From Pedobacter ginsenosidimutans (GTDB taxonomy: Bacteria; Bacteroidota; Bacteroidia; Sphingobacteriales; Sphingobacteriaceae): 64,000 nt of DNA. The DNA lies in contig NZ_LMZQ01000020.1 in assembly GCF_001442625.1 (NCBI RefSeq), forward strand, positions 62,001-126,000. The letters are read 5' to 3'. The position numbers and the translations under genes are program-made. Below the pieces are notes generated by a model, which did no database searches, had not been told where the DNA came from, and saw only the letters and a list, made by a program, of their open reading frames with translations. Positions 8,862-17,913 of the stretch are shown here, piece by piece (the stretch's first letter is position 1; each line of letters begins with the position of its first letter).

Positions 8862-9210
8862 CTTGTCAGTATTTTTAATATCAATTCCTGACTATACAAA
8901 GATGACATGTAAATTCGAGTTTGCCAGTGGTGATATGCGACAATGTACAAGGGGCTTTACGGCCTGGCTTGTGCAAAATACACCTTCTACGATCTACTTT
9001 AAAATACCACCAAAATACAGTTAAATGAAGGTTTTTTATTTTGCTATTGTTCCTGCACCACGCTATATCGTCACTTAAAAACTTAACAGTTTATGATAGG
9101 TGAACTAAACATTTTTTTGATGAAGTAAATAAAAGTTTCACTTCACCGAATTATTATTATTAAAATCAGGTATGATAGTTAACTTTGCATACTACTCTCC
9201 TATTTTATAA
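8862..9210. other. Intergenic region before the chromate operon
   Basis: A 349-bp gap between the divergent AHSA1 and chrB genes. Apart from the promoter-like motif at 9180 I see no gene, RNA or strong hairpin here. Confidence 0.4.
9180..9187 (+). promoter_or_regulatory. Candidate -7 promoter box of the chromate operon
   Basis: TAACTTTG matches the Bacteroidota -7 consensus TAnnTTTG exactly and lies 23 bases upstream of the chrB-araC start codon. I could not find a clear TTG -33 box at the expected distance, so this is a moderate call. Confidence 0.4.
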
Positions 9211-10074
9211 ATGACAAAATGGATCACCCGTGAACATCCAAAAATTGACCGGATTGCCTGCCCTTGGCTAATCAGGCGTTTTATCGATCCCGATGCAGAA
9301 ATTATTTATGTACCTTCAGATGAGGTAATGATTAAGGCCAGGGAATTAGGGGCGGTACCATTCGACATGCCAGATGTAGAATATACGCATTACAATGATC
9401 AATGCACTTTTGATTATTTCATTAAAAAACACCAGTTAAAAGACACTGCTCTTGACCGCATTGCTGCTATCGTTCGTGGGGCAGATACTGATCGCCATGA
9501 CTTCGCACCACAGGCAGCAGGACTAGAAGCTGTATTTTCGGGCTTAGCCTACCACAGTTCAAATGATCAGGAGTTACTGGCTTTAGGTATGCAGATTTAT
9601 GATGGCCTGTATAGCTGGGCAAAACACCTTTACCACAAAAAACATACACAGGCCGGACCAGTTGAACAAATGCTGCTCGACATATACACCAGGTACCTTC
9701 GGGAAAATAAAGGAAAGAAAGCACCGGCCTGGGCGAATGAATTACGGGAAATGATACAGGATCAGATGGATACGAATATGTCTTTGAGTCTCCAGCAGGC
9801 TTCAGATGAATTGGAAATTAATCCAGCCTATTTATCCCGCGAGTTTTCCAAGTATTTTGATGATCTGTCTTTTGGAGATTATATACGGAAGATGAGGATT
9901 GAAAAGGCTATGCTGTTGATAGAAACAACAGCTTACTCATTAACCGAGATTGCTTATCTTACCGGATTTTCAGATCAGAGCCATTTTAATAGAATCTTTA
10001 AGAAACAGACTGGAGAAAACCCATCATTTTACAGAAAAAAACACAAAAAAGGTAAAACGGATACAAATAGTTAA
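9211..10074 (+). CDS. ChrB-domain/AraC-domain fusion protein, chromate resistance regulator
   Basis: A 287-residue fusion. Residues 1 to about 150 match the ChrB C-terminal domain of chromate resistance proteins (WITREHPKIDRIACPWLIRRFIDP, then TFDYFIKKHQL and IVRGADTDRHDFAPQAAGL, with several Cys, His and Asp residues). Residues about 180-280 form an AraC-type DNA-binding domain (NPAYLSREFSKYFDDLSFGDYIRKMRIEKAMLLI, TGFSDQSHFNRIFKKQTGENPSFYR). Classical ChrB is a chromate-sensing regulator upstream of ChrA. Here the sensing-type domain carries a different DNA-binding module. The chromate transporter follows after 59 bp on the same strand, so this protein is probably its chromate-responsive activator. 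That role is inferred. Confidence 0.85.
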   Translation: MTKWITREHPKIDRIACPWLIRRFIDPDAEIIYVPSDEVMIKARELGAVPFDMPDVEYTHYNDQCTFDYFIKKHQLKDTALDRIAAIVRGADTDRHDFAPQAAGLEAVFSGLAYHSSNDQELLALGMQIYDGLYSWAKHLYHKKHTQAGPVEQMLLDIYTRYLRENKGKKAPAWANELREMIQDQMDTNMSLSLQQASDELEINPAYLSREFSKYFDDLSFGDYIRKMRIEKAMLLIETTAYSLTEIAYLTGFSDQSHFNRIFKKQTGENPSFYRKKHKKGKTDTNS

Positions 10075-10133
10075 ATCCGTACAATTATAGTGCCCTGCGA
10101 ATAAGCAATATTGTAGTAAAATACAATTTGCTG

Positions 10134-11315
10134 ATGAAAGAACAAACCGATAAAGCCAAACCGCGATACTCACTAGCAGAAATTACAACGTATTTCTTAA
10201 AATTGGGCACTTGGGGTTTTGGCGGTCCTGTTGCGCTGGTAGGTTATATGCAGCGTGATCTGGTTGAGCAGAAAGGCTGGCTGAGCGAAGAAGAATATAA
10301 AGAAGGGTTAGCGCTTGCACAACTGGCTCCCGGGCCTCTTGCCGCACAGTTGGGTATCTATATCGGCTTTGTACACTATGGCTTAATTGGCGCTACTTTA
10401 ACAGGGTTAGCCTTTGTACTGCCATCTTTCATCATGGTGGTTTTGCTTGGTATGGCCTACCAACAATATGGTGGGCTGGCATGGATGCAAGCGGTATTTT
10501 ACGGTGTAGGCGCTGCCGTAATCGGCATCATTACCATGAGTGCCTATAAACTAACCATTAAATCAATCAGCAAACTGGAACTTGCTGCCGTCAAATCCAA
10601 ATGGCTTTTATGGGTGTTCTATATCATTGGAATCGCGATCACCGTTGTTACCGAAAAAGAGGAAATTTTACTTTTTTTAGCTTGTGGCATCCTATATATG
10701 CTCATTAAGGCCCCACCGCAATGGATTAAAAAGCCTTCAACGCTCCCGGCAGGAATATTGTTCAGTACTGGTTTTTGGCACTATGACAGCAAGACCTTAC
10801 AAGACATTGGCTGGTTTTTCGTTAAGGCAGGAGCATTTGTATTTGGTAGCGGACTGGCCATTGTACCTTTCCTGCATGGTGGTGTAGTAAAGGAATTTGG
10901 TTGGTTAACGGAGGTTCAGTTTGTAGATTCGGTGGCAGTTGCCATGATCACGCCCGGGCCTGTAGTAATTACAGTAGGATTTATCGGTTATCTTGTCGCA
11001 GGGTTTCCTGGGGCTAGTATTGCGGCGCTAGCTACTTTTCTGCCCTGCTACATTTTTACAGTAGCCTTAGCACCCTCTTTCAAAAAGATTGCAAAAAATA
11101 ATAGCGTTAAAACATTCGTTGAAGGAATTACCGCCGCTGTGATTGGCGCACTCGTCGGTTCAGTAATTGTGATCGGCATGCGTTCTATAAAAGACATTCC
11201 AACGGCATTAATCGCGGTAGCAGCTATACTTTCACTTATCTACATCAAAAAATTACAAGAGCCCTACATCATTGGTGTAGCGGCCGCGATAGGACTACTC
11301 ATTAAATTCTTCTAA
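10134..11315 (+). CDS. chrA: Chromate efflux transporter ChrA
   Basis: A 393-residue two-domain CHR-family transporter that exports chromate from the cytoplasm. Both halves are visible. The first begins FLKLGTWGFGGPVALVGYMQRDLVEQKGWLSEEEY, followed by LAQLAPGPLAAQLGIYIG. The second begins FFVKAGAFVFGSGLAIVPFLHGGVVKEFGWLTE, followed by MITPGPVVITVGFIGYLVAG. The paired GGP/GSG and PGP motifs are hallmarks of the family, and about ten hydrophobic segments are present. I chose the ATG at 10134. The frame also has a TTG six bases earlier. It follows the ChrB-AraC gene and precedes an outer-membrane-like gene with only 9 bp between, so the three form an operon. Confidence 0.92.
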   Translation: MKEQTDKAKPRYSLAEITTYFLKLGTWGFGGPVALVGYMQRDLVEQKGWLSEEEYKEGLALAQLAPGPLAAQLGIYIGFVHYGLIGATLTGLAFVLPSFIMVVLLGMAYQQYGGLAWMQAVFYGVGAAVIGIITMSAYKLTIKSISKLELAAVKSKWLLWVFYIIGIAITVVTEKEEILLFLACGILYMLIKAPPQWIKKPSTLPAGILFSTGFWHYDSKTLQDIGWFFVKAGAFVFGSGLAIVPFLHGGVVKEFGWLTEVQFVDSVAVAMITPGPVVITVGFIGYLVAGFPGASIAALATFLPCYIFTVALAPSFKKIAKNNSVKTFVEGITAAVIGALVGSVIVIGMRSIKDIPTALIAVAAILSLIYIKKLQEPYIIGVAAAIGLLIKFF

Positions 11316-11324
11316 CTTCTCATT

Positions 11325-11864
11325 ATGTATAAAATCTCTACAAAATCGCCTGTTAAGCACAGTATACTTTTACTTGTTTTCATTACATTATCAGGTTTAT
11401 CAACAAAAGCGCAACAAACAGGTCAAAACCATGCTTATCCAAAGGTAACCGGTTATTTTAGCTTGCTTCACCCAATCGGTTCCTGGGATAAAAATGGATT
11501 CCACGATAACTTTTCGGATGTATATACGCTTGTATTTCCATTTGGAATGAACATTTTAAAGAGTGATAAATTCGGGGTCAGTTTAGAGATTGCCCCGAGT
11601 ATCCGTACCGAACATAATATTTCTAAAGTAAGTTCAGTATTATTTCATCCTGGGGCAATGTTCCGGTTCAAACACGGCTTTACTTTTATAGGTCGTGCAG
11701 CATTTGAAACCAATGGCCGTTATGGCTTTACGCCGGTTTTGAACCAGGTTGTAAAAAAAGGAAAAGATGTGAGCCTGTATCTTGCCTTGCCTTTCCCCGT
11801 GAGATTTGGCAATAATCTACCTGCATCGTTATCTACAGGTTTACAGGTGGGTGTTAGTTTTTAA
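11325..11864 (+). CDS. Exported, probable outer-membrane protein of the chromate operon
   Basis: A 179-residue protein with a signal peptide (hydrophobic LLLVFITLSGLSTKAQQ, cleavage after AQ or KAQ). The mature part is rich in aromatic and Gly residues with strand-like alternation (FGVSLEIAPSIRTEH, FIGRAAFETNGRYGF, LSTGLQVGVSF) and ends in Phe, which suggests a small beta barrel. I do not recognise a named family. Its 9-bp spacing from chrA makes co-transcription very likely. It might serve as the outer-membrane part of chromate handling, but that is only context. Confidence 0.65.
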   Translation: MYKISTKSPVKHSILLLVFITLSGLSTKAQQTGQNHAYPKVTGYFSLLHPIGSWDKNGFHDNFSDVYTLVFPFGMNILKSDKFGVSLEIAPSIRTEHNISKVSSVLFHPGAMFRFKHGFTFIGRAAFETNGRYGFTPVLNQVVKKGKDVSLYLALPFPVRFGNNLPASLSTGLQVGVSF

Positions 11865-12045
11865 AATAAATTACGGTACAAATGGCATTGGATATTAAGT
11901 GCAGTAATTTAAGGTTTAAAGCAATCCACTTTGTAGTAGCAAAACATAAATATTCCGAAAAAACATTGTAACTATTTGATTACATAGAATTTGTTTATAT
12001 ATTAGATCTGTCTGATCAACAACATTAACCTAAACTAACTTAAAC

Positions 12046-12879
12046 ATGAAAAACACAAAATTTCTATCATTAGCCATGCTATGCGCTTTATTTCTCTGCG
12101 TATCTTCATGCAAAAAGAACAATACTTCTGAACAAACTGATAATAAAGCCGAAATATCGGCAAGTACTTTACAACAAATAAAAAGCTTAGGATTTAGCGT
12201 CGAAAATGCGCGTAAAGTGGACAACGGTTACCTGGTAGAAGGCGATATCCTGCTAACAGATGCCAATTTAAATGAAAAGTCTTTAAGTCCTAATTTAAAT
12301 ATTGCTGAAACCGAGCAGTACCGCACAACAAATGTTGTTAAATCACTACCACGTGTGATTACAATTTCTGTTACAAATTTACCACAGGTATATAGTGATG
12401 CTGTTGACCTAATGATTTCAAGATACAACTCATTGGGCCTGCGTATGACTTTTCAAAGGGCAAATACAGGCACTACAGGTAACATTGATGTATTTGGATT
12501 TAACGAAGGGCCAAGTGGTGGCTACATCACTTTAGGTTCATCTGGTTTTCCTACTTCAAGCGGCGAACCATTTAATCAGGTTAAAATGAATACGAATGTT
12601 AATGCCTACGGAACTAATCCTAATTTATTGTATGTAGCTTCTGTTTTACAACATGAAGTTGGACATTGTATAGGATTCCGTCATACAGACTATATGAACA
12701 GAGCATATAGCTGTGGAGGAAAACGTTCTAATGAAGGAACAGCAGGAGTTGGCGCGATACAAATCCCAGGCACACCATCAAAAGCAGATGCAGAATCATT
12801 CATGCTGGCTTGCTCTAACGGGGGCGACCGTACATTTAATGCAAATGATGTAATTGCAATGAATTACCTTTATAAATAA
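12046..12879 (+). CDS. M57-type (HEIGH) zinc metalloprotease lipoprotein
   Basis: A 277-residue lipoprotein with a signal peptide and lipobox (FLCVSSCKKN, Cys22 as lipid attachment). The C-terminal domain carries the zinc-binding motif LQHEVGHCIGFRHTD, that is HExGHxxGxxH, with a following Met-turn candidate and two further Cys residues (SCGGKR and MLACSNGG). This is the dual-action HEIGH metallopeptidase type found in Bacteroidota. The N-terminal region (LQQIKSLGFSVENARKVDNGYLVEGDILLT) is a typical leader of this family. It probably acts at the cell surface or in the periplasm. Natural substrates are unknown. It is monocistronic with a strong terminator downstream. Confidence 0.85.
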   Translation: MKNTKFLSLAMLCALFLCVSSCKKNNTSEQTDNKAEISASTLQQIKSLGFSVENARKVDNGYLVEGDILLTDANLNEKSLSPNLNIAETEQYRTTNVVKSLPRVITISVTNLPQVYSDAVDLMISRYNSLGLRMTFQRANTGTTGNIDVFGFNEGPSGGYITLGSSGFPTSSGEPFNQVKMNTNVNAYGTNPNLLYVASVLQHEVGHCIGFRHTDYMNRAYSCGGKRSNEGTAGVGAIQIPGTPSKADAESFMLACSNGGDRTFNANDVIAMNYLYK

Positions 12880-12920
12880 ACCAAATACAGATCAAATAAA
12901 AAAAATAGATCAGATAAAAA

Positions 12921-12952
12921 AGAGGGGGCTGAAAAAGCTCCCTCTTTTTTTT
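12921..12952 (+). terminator. Rho-independent terminator of the HEIGH protease gene
   Basis: A 10-bp stem (AGAGGGGGCT with AGCTCCCTCT, one G-U) and a loop of GAAAA are followed by eight T on the plus strand, 41 bases past the stop codon. Confidence 0.88.
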
Positions 12953-13150
12953 GAACCTGAAAAGGCTGGAAGAATATATTTTTTTTATGTTTTTAACAAA
13001 ATAGCCTTTTAAAAAAACACAAACAACAGCGAACAATATAATTCAGAAAAAAAAATCACCATTTTTCAATCAATAATATGAGGTTCACTTCATCTTTACA
13101 TCATTGTGTTAAATTTAATCCTTAATTCTGAACCAATAACTTGAAAATCC

Positions 13151-13208
13151 TTAACATTATTTTCAATTAACCTTACAATTCTTAATAATTTCTTAATTCT
13201 AATTAACA
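13151..13208 (+). promoter_or_regulatory. TTAA-type direct repeats upstream of the SusCD/phosphatase operon
   Basis: Six TTAAC/TTACA/TTAAT-like hexamers start at 13151, 13167, 13173, 13182, 13193 and 13203. The last three are spaced 11 and 10 bases apart, about one helical turn. Arrays of TTAACA-like repeats with a turn-length period are how PhoP-type regulators bind in Firmicutes, and the operon downstream encodes phosphatases. The region is very AT-rich, so such hexamers also occur by chance. Treat this as a candidate only. Confidence 0.25.
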
Positions 13209-13308
13209 AAATCCATAATCGGGTTAAGGCATCTTTGTGAGAAATTCACAGAGCAAGGAACAATCGTTTGTTTCTGTGAATGATCCAAACAATCATAACT
13301 AATCATTC

Positions 13309-16296
13309 ATGAAACAAAACTACAAAAAGACCTACTTGCCCTTGATTAGCAAATGGCAATATCTTGTTGCAATCCTGCTTTTCTTTTCATTAAATACCTA
13401 TGCTCAGGGCAGTAAAACAATAACAGGTAAAGTTATTGATGAAACCAGTCAGCCATTACCAGGTGTAACAGTTAAAATAAAAGGCAGCAATTTAGGAACA
13501 TCAACCGATGCAAATGGCGTTTATACCATTCAGGCAAAACCGTCTGACATACTTGCATTCTCTCTACTTGGAAGTATAACCAAGGAAATTCCGGTTAATG
13601 ACCAGGCTAAAATAAATATAACCCTTGTTTCGGATAATCAAAACCTGAAAGATGTTGTGGTTATTGGTTATGGTACAGCTAATAAAAAAGATTTAACTGG
13701 TGCCGTAACTTCTGTAAAATCAGAAGAATTTAACCAAGGTGTTTTGGTTAACCCAGCCCAACTTTTACAAGGTAAAGTTGCAGGTCTGAATGTTACTAAA
13801 AGCGGCGATCCGAATGCTAAACCATCCACTATTTTACGTGGTCCATCTACTTTACGTGAAGGTGCTGCACAAGAGCCGTTTTACGTTATCGATGGTGTTC
13901 CCGGAGCTTCAATTGATTTATTAGCGCCGGCAGACATAGAGAATATCGACATTTTAAAAGATGCATCTTCGACTGCCATTTATGGTTCAAGAGCCGCAAA
14001 CGGCGTAATCATCGTAACCACAAAACGTTCTAAAAGCGGTCAATCCCGCCTAAATTATAGCGGTTATGCTGCCGTAGAGAAAGTTTCTAAAAAGTATGAT
14101 ATGCTTTCAGCTCCTGAGCTGAGACAATACCTTGCAGATAATAAGCAAACTTTAAACGCAGTAGATGATGATGGTTCGGACACAAACTGGCAATCACTTT
14201 TAGAAAGAACAGGTTATTCTCAAAATCATAACCTTTCTTACGGTGGCGCTGGTCAAACATCAGATTATGGTGCAAGTGTGAATTACCTAGATAATAAAGG
14301 GATTCTTAAAAATACCTCGCTAAAAAGAACAATTGTTCGTGCTTTCCTTAACGAGAAGTTTTTTAATGATAGGCTTAAACTGGGTTTAACCATAACTAAC
14401 AGTAATTCGAAAAGTTCTGATGTATATCAATCACAAGCACTTCCCAATATGCTTTTTTATTTACCAACAGTAAATCCTTTTAATACTGATGGTAGCTATA
14501 AAGAGAACTACAACCGCACCGGAAGCGGAACAAGAAATCCATTATCAATTGTTGATAATAACGTAATCGATAACCTGAATAATAAAACGTTGATTAATGG
14601 TATGGCTCAGGTAAATATCATTGATGGGCTGAGGTTTACAGCCAGCGTTTCATCTCAAAGAGACCAAAATAACTACAGTACTTATTTAAACAGTCAATCG
14701 GGATTAGCCAGAGGCGTAAACGGACAAGCACAAAAAATCGATGTTTTAAACAAAAGCCAGGTTTTAGAGGGTTACTTTAACTATGATAAAACTTTTGGAA
14801 AACATAGTTTAAAATTGCTTGGCGGTTATTCATGGCAAGAAGATAGAACGAATGATGGTTTTGGCGTAACTACACAAAATTTTTCAAATGATAATTTAGG
14901 TTATAACAACCTGTTTTTGTCTAATCCAAGTTTGCTTTCCCAAATCGCCTTTAACAATGCCCCTATATCAACTTTAAGGTTAATTTCATATTACGGCAGG
15001 GTTCAGTACAACTATAGTGAGAAATATTTATTTCAGGCATCTTTAAGAGATGATGGTTCTTCCGCATTTGGAAAAAATAATCGTTGGGGTTTATTCCCGG
15101 CTGTTTCTGCAGGCTGGAGAATTATTGGCGAAGATTTTATGCAGTCGGTTCCTGTTATTAGTGATTTAAAACTTCGTGCTGGTTATGGCGTATCGGGTAA
15201 CAGTTTAGGTTTCGACGCCTTCTCTTCATTACTAATTTATGGAACACTCTCTGGAAGTAATAAATTTTTAAACAACGGTTCTATCAGTAATGCAATTGGT
15301 CCGGTTAGAAACGAAAATCCAGATTTAAAATGGGAAAGTACAGCAACAACCAATATTGGTTTAGATTTTGGCTTATTTAGAAACAGGATTACGGGATCGT
15401 TAGATTTTTACGTGAAACAAACATCAGATTTAATTTACGATCGTTATGAAGTATCTACAACACAGTTTTTCTTACCAACCATTACAGCCAACGTTGGTAA
15501 AATCAAAAATACAGGGGTAGAATTTTCATTAAACGCTACAGTTTTCCAAACAGATAGTTTCAGATGGACAACTTCACCAAATATTGCGCACAATAAAAAC
15601 GTAGTAGAAACCTTATCTGATGATTTCTACAAAATCGCAGCCATTCAAACAGCTCAGCTCGGTGGCAAAGGTCAGTCGGGCAATTTCAGTCAGTTAGTTC
15701 AGCCAGGTTATGCATTGGGTACTTTTAACCTTTGGAATTATGCAGGTAAAAATGCAGCAGGTGTAAGTACTTACATTAATGCTGCCGGTCAAACTATTGC
15801 TACACAGCCTTTAACTACTGATGCAAAAATTGCCGGCAACGCCCAGCCTAAATTAATTTACGGATGGGGAAATAGTTTCAGCTATAAAAACTGGGATTTT
15901 AACTTTTTAGTTAGAGGCGTTTTAGGCAACAAGATTTTGAATGCGACAAAGGCATCTTTAAATAATCCTGCCGATGCAAAACTTCAAAACATCCCAACGT
16001 TTACCCTGGGCGAATCTTTCAATGATATTAATGCTTACCTGATTTCAGACCGTTTCCTTGAAAGCGGCTCATACTTGCGTTTGGATAACGCTACGCTTGG
16101 CTATACGTTAAAACCTAAAACACCAGCCATCAAAGCCATTAGATTATATGTTACGGCAAATAACCTCTTTGTAATCACTAAATACAGTGGTTTAGACCCA
16201 GAAATCAACATCGGTGGATTAACGCCAGGAATTGATAACAATAATTATTATCCAAAAACAAGAACCTTCAGCTTCGGTGCAAGTGCATCATTTTAA
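13309..16296 (+). CDS. SusC/RagA family TonB-linked outer-membrane transporter
   Basis: A 995-residue TonB-dependent SusC-type protein, the outer-membrane channel of a SusCD nutrient uptake pair. In order: signal peptide (1 to about 33, ending TYAQG), carboxypeptidase-like beta-sandwich (ITGKVIDETSQPLPGVTVKIKG to about residue 105), the SusC signature VVVIGYGTANKKDLTGAV, plug domain (PFYVIDGVPG, DIENIDILKDASSTAIYGSRAANGVIIVTTK), and a long barrel ending FSFGASASF with terminal Phe. Length is usual. SusD follows after 11 bp. Downstream genes are a phospholipase C-like enzyme, an alkaline phosphatase and a PHP protein, so the imported ligand is likely an inositol phosphate, a phospholipid headgroup or an oligosaccharide linked to one. 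No sigma/anti-sigma pair sits nearby, and no extra N-terminal signalling domain is seen. Confidence 0.92.
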   Translation: MKQNYKKTYLPLISKWQYLVAILLFFSLNTYAQGSKTITGKVIDETSQPLPGVTVKIKGSNLGTSTDANGVYTIQAKPSDILAFSLLGSITKEIPVNDQAKINITLVSDNQNLKDVVVIGYGTANKKDLTGAVTSVKSEEFNQGVLVNPAQLLQGKVAGLNVTKSGDPNAKPSTILRGPSTLREGAAQEPFYVIDGVPGASIDLLAPADIENIDILKDASSTAIYGSRAANGVIIVTTKRSKSGQSRLNYSGYAAVEKVSKKYDMLSAPELRQYLADNKQTLNAVDDDGSDTNWQSLLERTGYSQNHNLSYGGAGQTSDYGASVNYLDNKGILKNTSLKRTIVRAFLNEKFFNDRLKLGLTITNSNSKSSDVYQSQALPNMLFYLPTVNPFNTDGSYKENYNRTGSGTRNPLSIVDNNVIDNLNNKTLINGMAQVNIIDGLRFTASVSSQRDQNNYSTYLNSQSGLARGVNGQAQKIDVLNKSQVLEGYFNYDKTFGKHSLKLLGGYSWQEDRTNDGFGVTTQNFSNDNLGYNNLFLSNPSLLSQIAFNNAPISTLRLISYYGRVQYNYSEKYLFQASLRDDGSSAFGKNNRWGLFPAVSAGWRIIGEDFMQSVPVISDLKLRAGYGVSGNSLGFDAFSSLLIYGTLSGSNKFLNNGSISNAIGPVRNENPDLKWESTATTNIGLDFGLFRNRITGSLDFYVKQTSDLIYDRYEVSTTQFFLPTITANVGKIKNTGVEFSLNATVFQTDSFRWTTSPNIAHNKNVVETLSDDFYKIAAIQTAQLGGKGQSGNFSQLVQPGYALGTFNLWNYAGKNAAGVSTYINAAGQTIATQPLTTDAKIAGNAQPKLIYGWGNSFSYKNWDFNFLVRGVLGNKILNATKASLNNPADAKLQNIPTFTLGESFNDINAYLISDRFLESGSYLRLDNATLGYTLKPKTPAIKAIRLYVTANNLFVITKYSGLDPEINIGGLTPGIDNNNYYPKTRTFSFGASASF

Positions 16297-16307
16297 AAAA
16301 AATAAAG

Positions 16308-17897
16308 ATGAAAAAGATTATAATCCTATTTAATATCCTTACTTGCCTGATGGTATTAGAATCATGCAGTAAGCTCGATGTCGATGTAGAATCGCAATAC
16401 GTTAAAGATAATTTTCCTTTTACCAATTCAGATTACGCGGCACTTTTTGGCACCATGTATTCTAACCTTTCTTCTCAATACGGTGTTCCATACTGGAGAA
16501 TGCAAGAGCTTTCTACAGATGCTGCAATTATTCCGGCACGCGATGGAAACTTTGATGATGGCGGTCAATATCGCCAGCTCCATTACCATACCTGGACAAT
16601 TGACCACCCGAATGTGAGAGATATCTGGCAGTGGGGATTTGGCGGTATTAATAACTGCAACCGCTTAATCAACCTGACCAATGAATCTTCAGTTTCAGCT
16701 GCACAAAAAAGTAGCAGTTTAGCCGAAGTAAAAGCAATGAGGGCCTTATACTATTACTTTATGATGGATTTATATGGTAATGTACCCATTATAGATACCT
16801 TTCCGGTAAGCTCGCTTCCTGGAAACCAAACCAGAGATAAAGTATTTGAATTTATTGAGAAAGAACTTTTAGCCGTAATACCGCAATTACCAATAAAAGA
16901 TAATAACAACCGTGTATTGGTTTATGGCCGACCAACCCAGGCAATGGCCTATGCTTTATTAGAAAAAATGTACCTCAATTCGGAGGTCTATACTGGCAAA
17001 CCGAGATATGCAGATGCTGTAATTATGGCCGATAATATTCTGAAAAACACCAACTACGCTTTGGATAACAAATATTCAGATATTTTTGATGTAAATAATG
17101 GTCCTCAGATTAATGAAACCATATTTGCTATTCCCTACGATCAGCAGATTCCGGGTAACCAGATTACAAGATTTGGTTTTTATCCTGCATTAGCAGCAGC
17201 TTATGGGATTAATGTAGGTTTCAGTATTGCAATGAGTACAACGCCAGAATATTATAACCGTTTTAATTTAAACAATGATATCCGTAACAGTTTCTGGTTA
17301 ATTGGTAAACAATATGCGCCAGATGCTAATCGTAAACCTGATTTAACTAAACCTGTTTTTGTGGCAGGAACAACTACACAAATAGAAATTACACCTGATT
17401 TAATTCTGAAACCAGGCAAACCAATGGATTTAGGTAATACCGTTGCAGATCAGGCTAAAGGTGTTCGATCGGTGAAGTACTGGCCGGATGTAAACGCAAT
17501 TCAGGCGACACGTTTAAATGGCAACGATATGCCCCTGCTCCGTTTGGCAGATGTAATGCTCATGAAAGCAGAAGCAATTTTAAGGGGTGCAGCCGCTACA
17601 ACTGTTAATAGCGAATTACAAACACCGCTGGTACTTGTAAATAAAATAAGAGCGCGTGCTGGTGCTAGTTTAGCCAGTTCGATAGATTTGAGCACTTTAC
17701 TTGATGAAAGAGCCCGTGAATTTAGCTGGGAAGCCTGGAGAAGAAATGATCTAATCCGTTTCGGACAGTTCGAAATAGAATATCCGCTACCAAATGATGT
17801 ATTGACAATGAATAAGGATGTAACCAGAAGAATTTATCCTATTCCGGCAAATGAATTAAAGCTTAATACAAACCTGAAACAAAACCCCGGGTATTAA
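16308..17897 (+). CDS. SusD/RagB family surface lipoprotein
   Basis: A 529-residue SusD-like lipoprotein, the substrate-binding lid on the SusC channel. Signal peptide with lipobox (LTCLMVLESCSKLD, Cys20). The body has the SusD TPR-like pattern, including EVKAMRALYYYFMMDLYGNVPIIDTF near residues 140-166, AMAYALLEKMYLNSEVYTG, and the C-terminal DERAREFSWEAWRRNDLIRFGQF followed by RRIYPIPANELKLNTNLKQNPGY, a classic end of SusD proteins. Length is normal. Coupled to SusC (11-bp gap), and followed 16 bp later by the phospholipase C-like gene. Confidence 0.92.
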   Translation: MKKIIILFNILTCLMVLESCSKLDVDVESQYVKDNFPFTNSDYAALFGTMYSNLSSQYGVPYWRMQELSTDAAIIPARDGNFDDGGQYRQLHYHTWTIDHPNVRDIWQWGFGGINNCNRLINLTNESSVSAAQKSSSLAEVKAMRALYYYFMMDLYGNVPIIDTFPVSSLPGNQTRDKVFEFIEKELLAVIPQLPIKDNNNRVLVYGRPTQAMAYALLEKMYLNSEVYTGKPRYADAVIMADNILKNTNYALDNKYSDIFDVNNGPQINETIFAIPYDQQIPGNQITRFGFYPALAAAYGINVGFSIAMSTTPEYYNRFNLNNDIRNSFWLIGKQYAPDANRKPDLTKPVFVAGTTTQIEITPDLILKPGKPMDLGNTVADQAKGVRSVKYWPDVNAIQATRLNGNDMPLLRLADVMLMKAEAILRGAAATTVNSELQTPLVLVNKIRARAGASLASSIDLSTLLDERAREFSWEAWRRNDLIRFGQFEIEYPLPNDVLTMNKDVTRRIYPIPANELKLNTNLKQNPGY

Positions 17898-17913
17898 CAA
17901 TCAAAAAAGGCAT

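Noticed and set aside
17501..17695. Antisense frame within susD
   Set aside because: Lies entirely inside a well-supported gene and has no family features.
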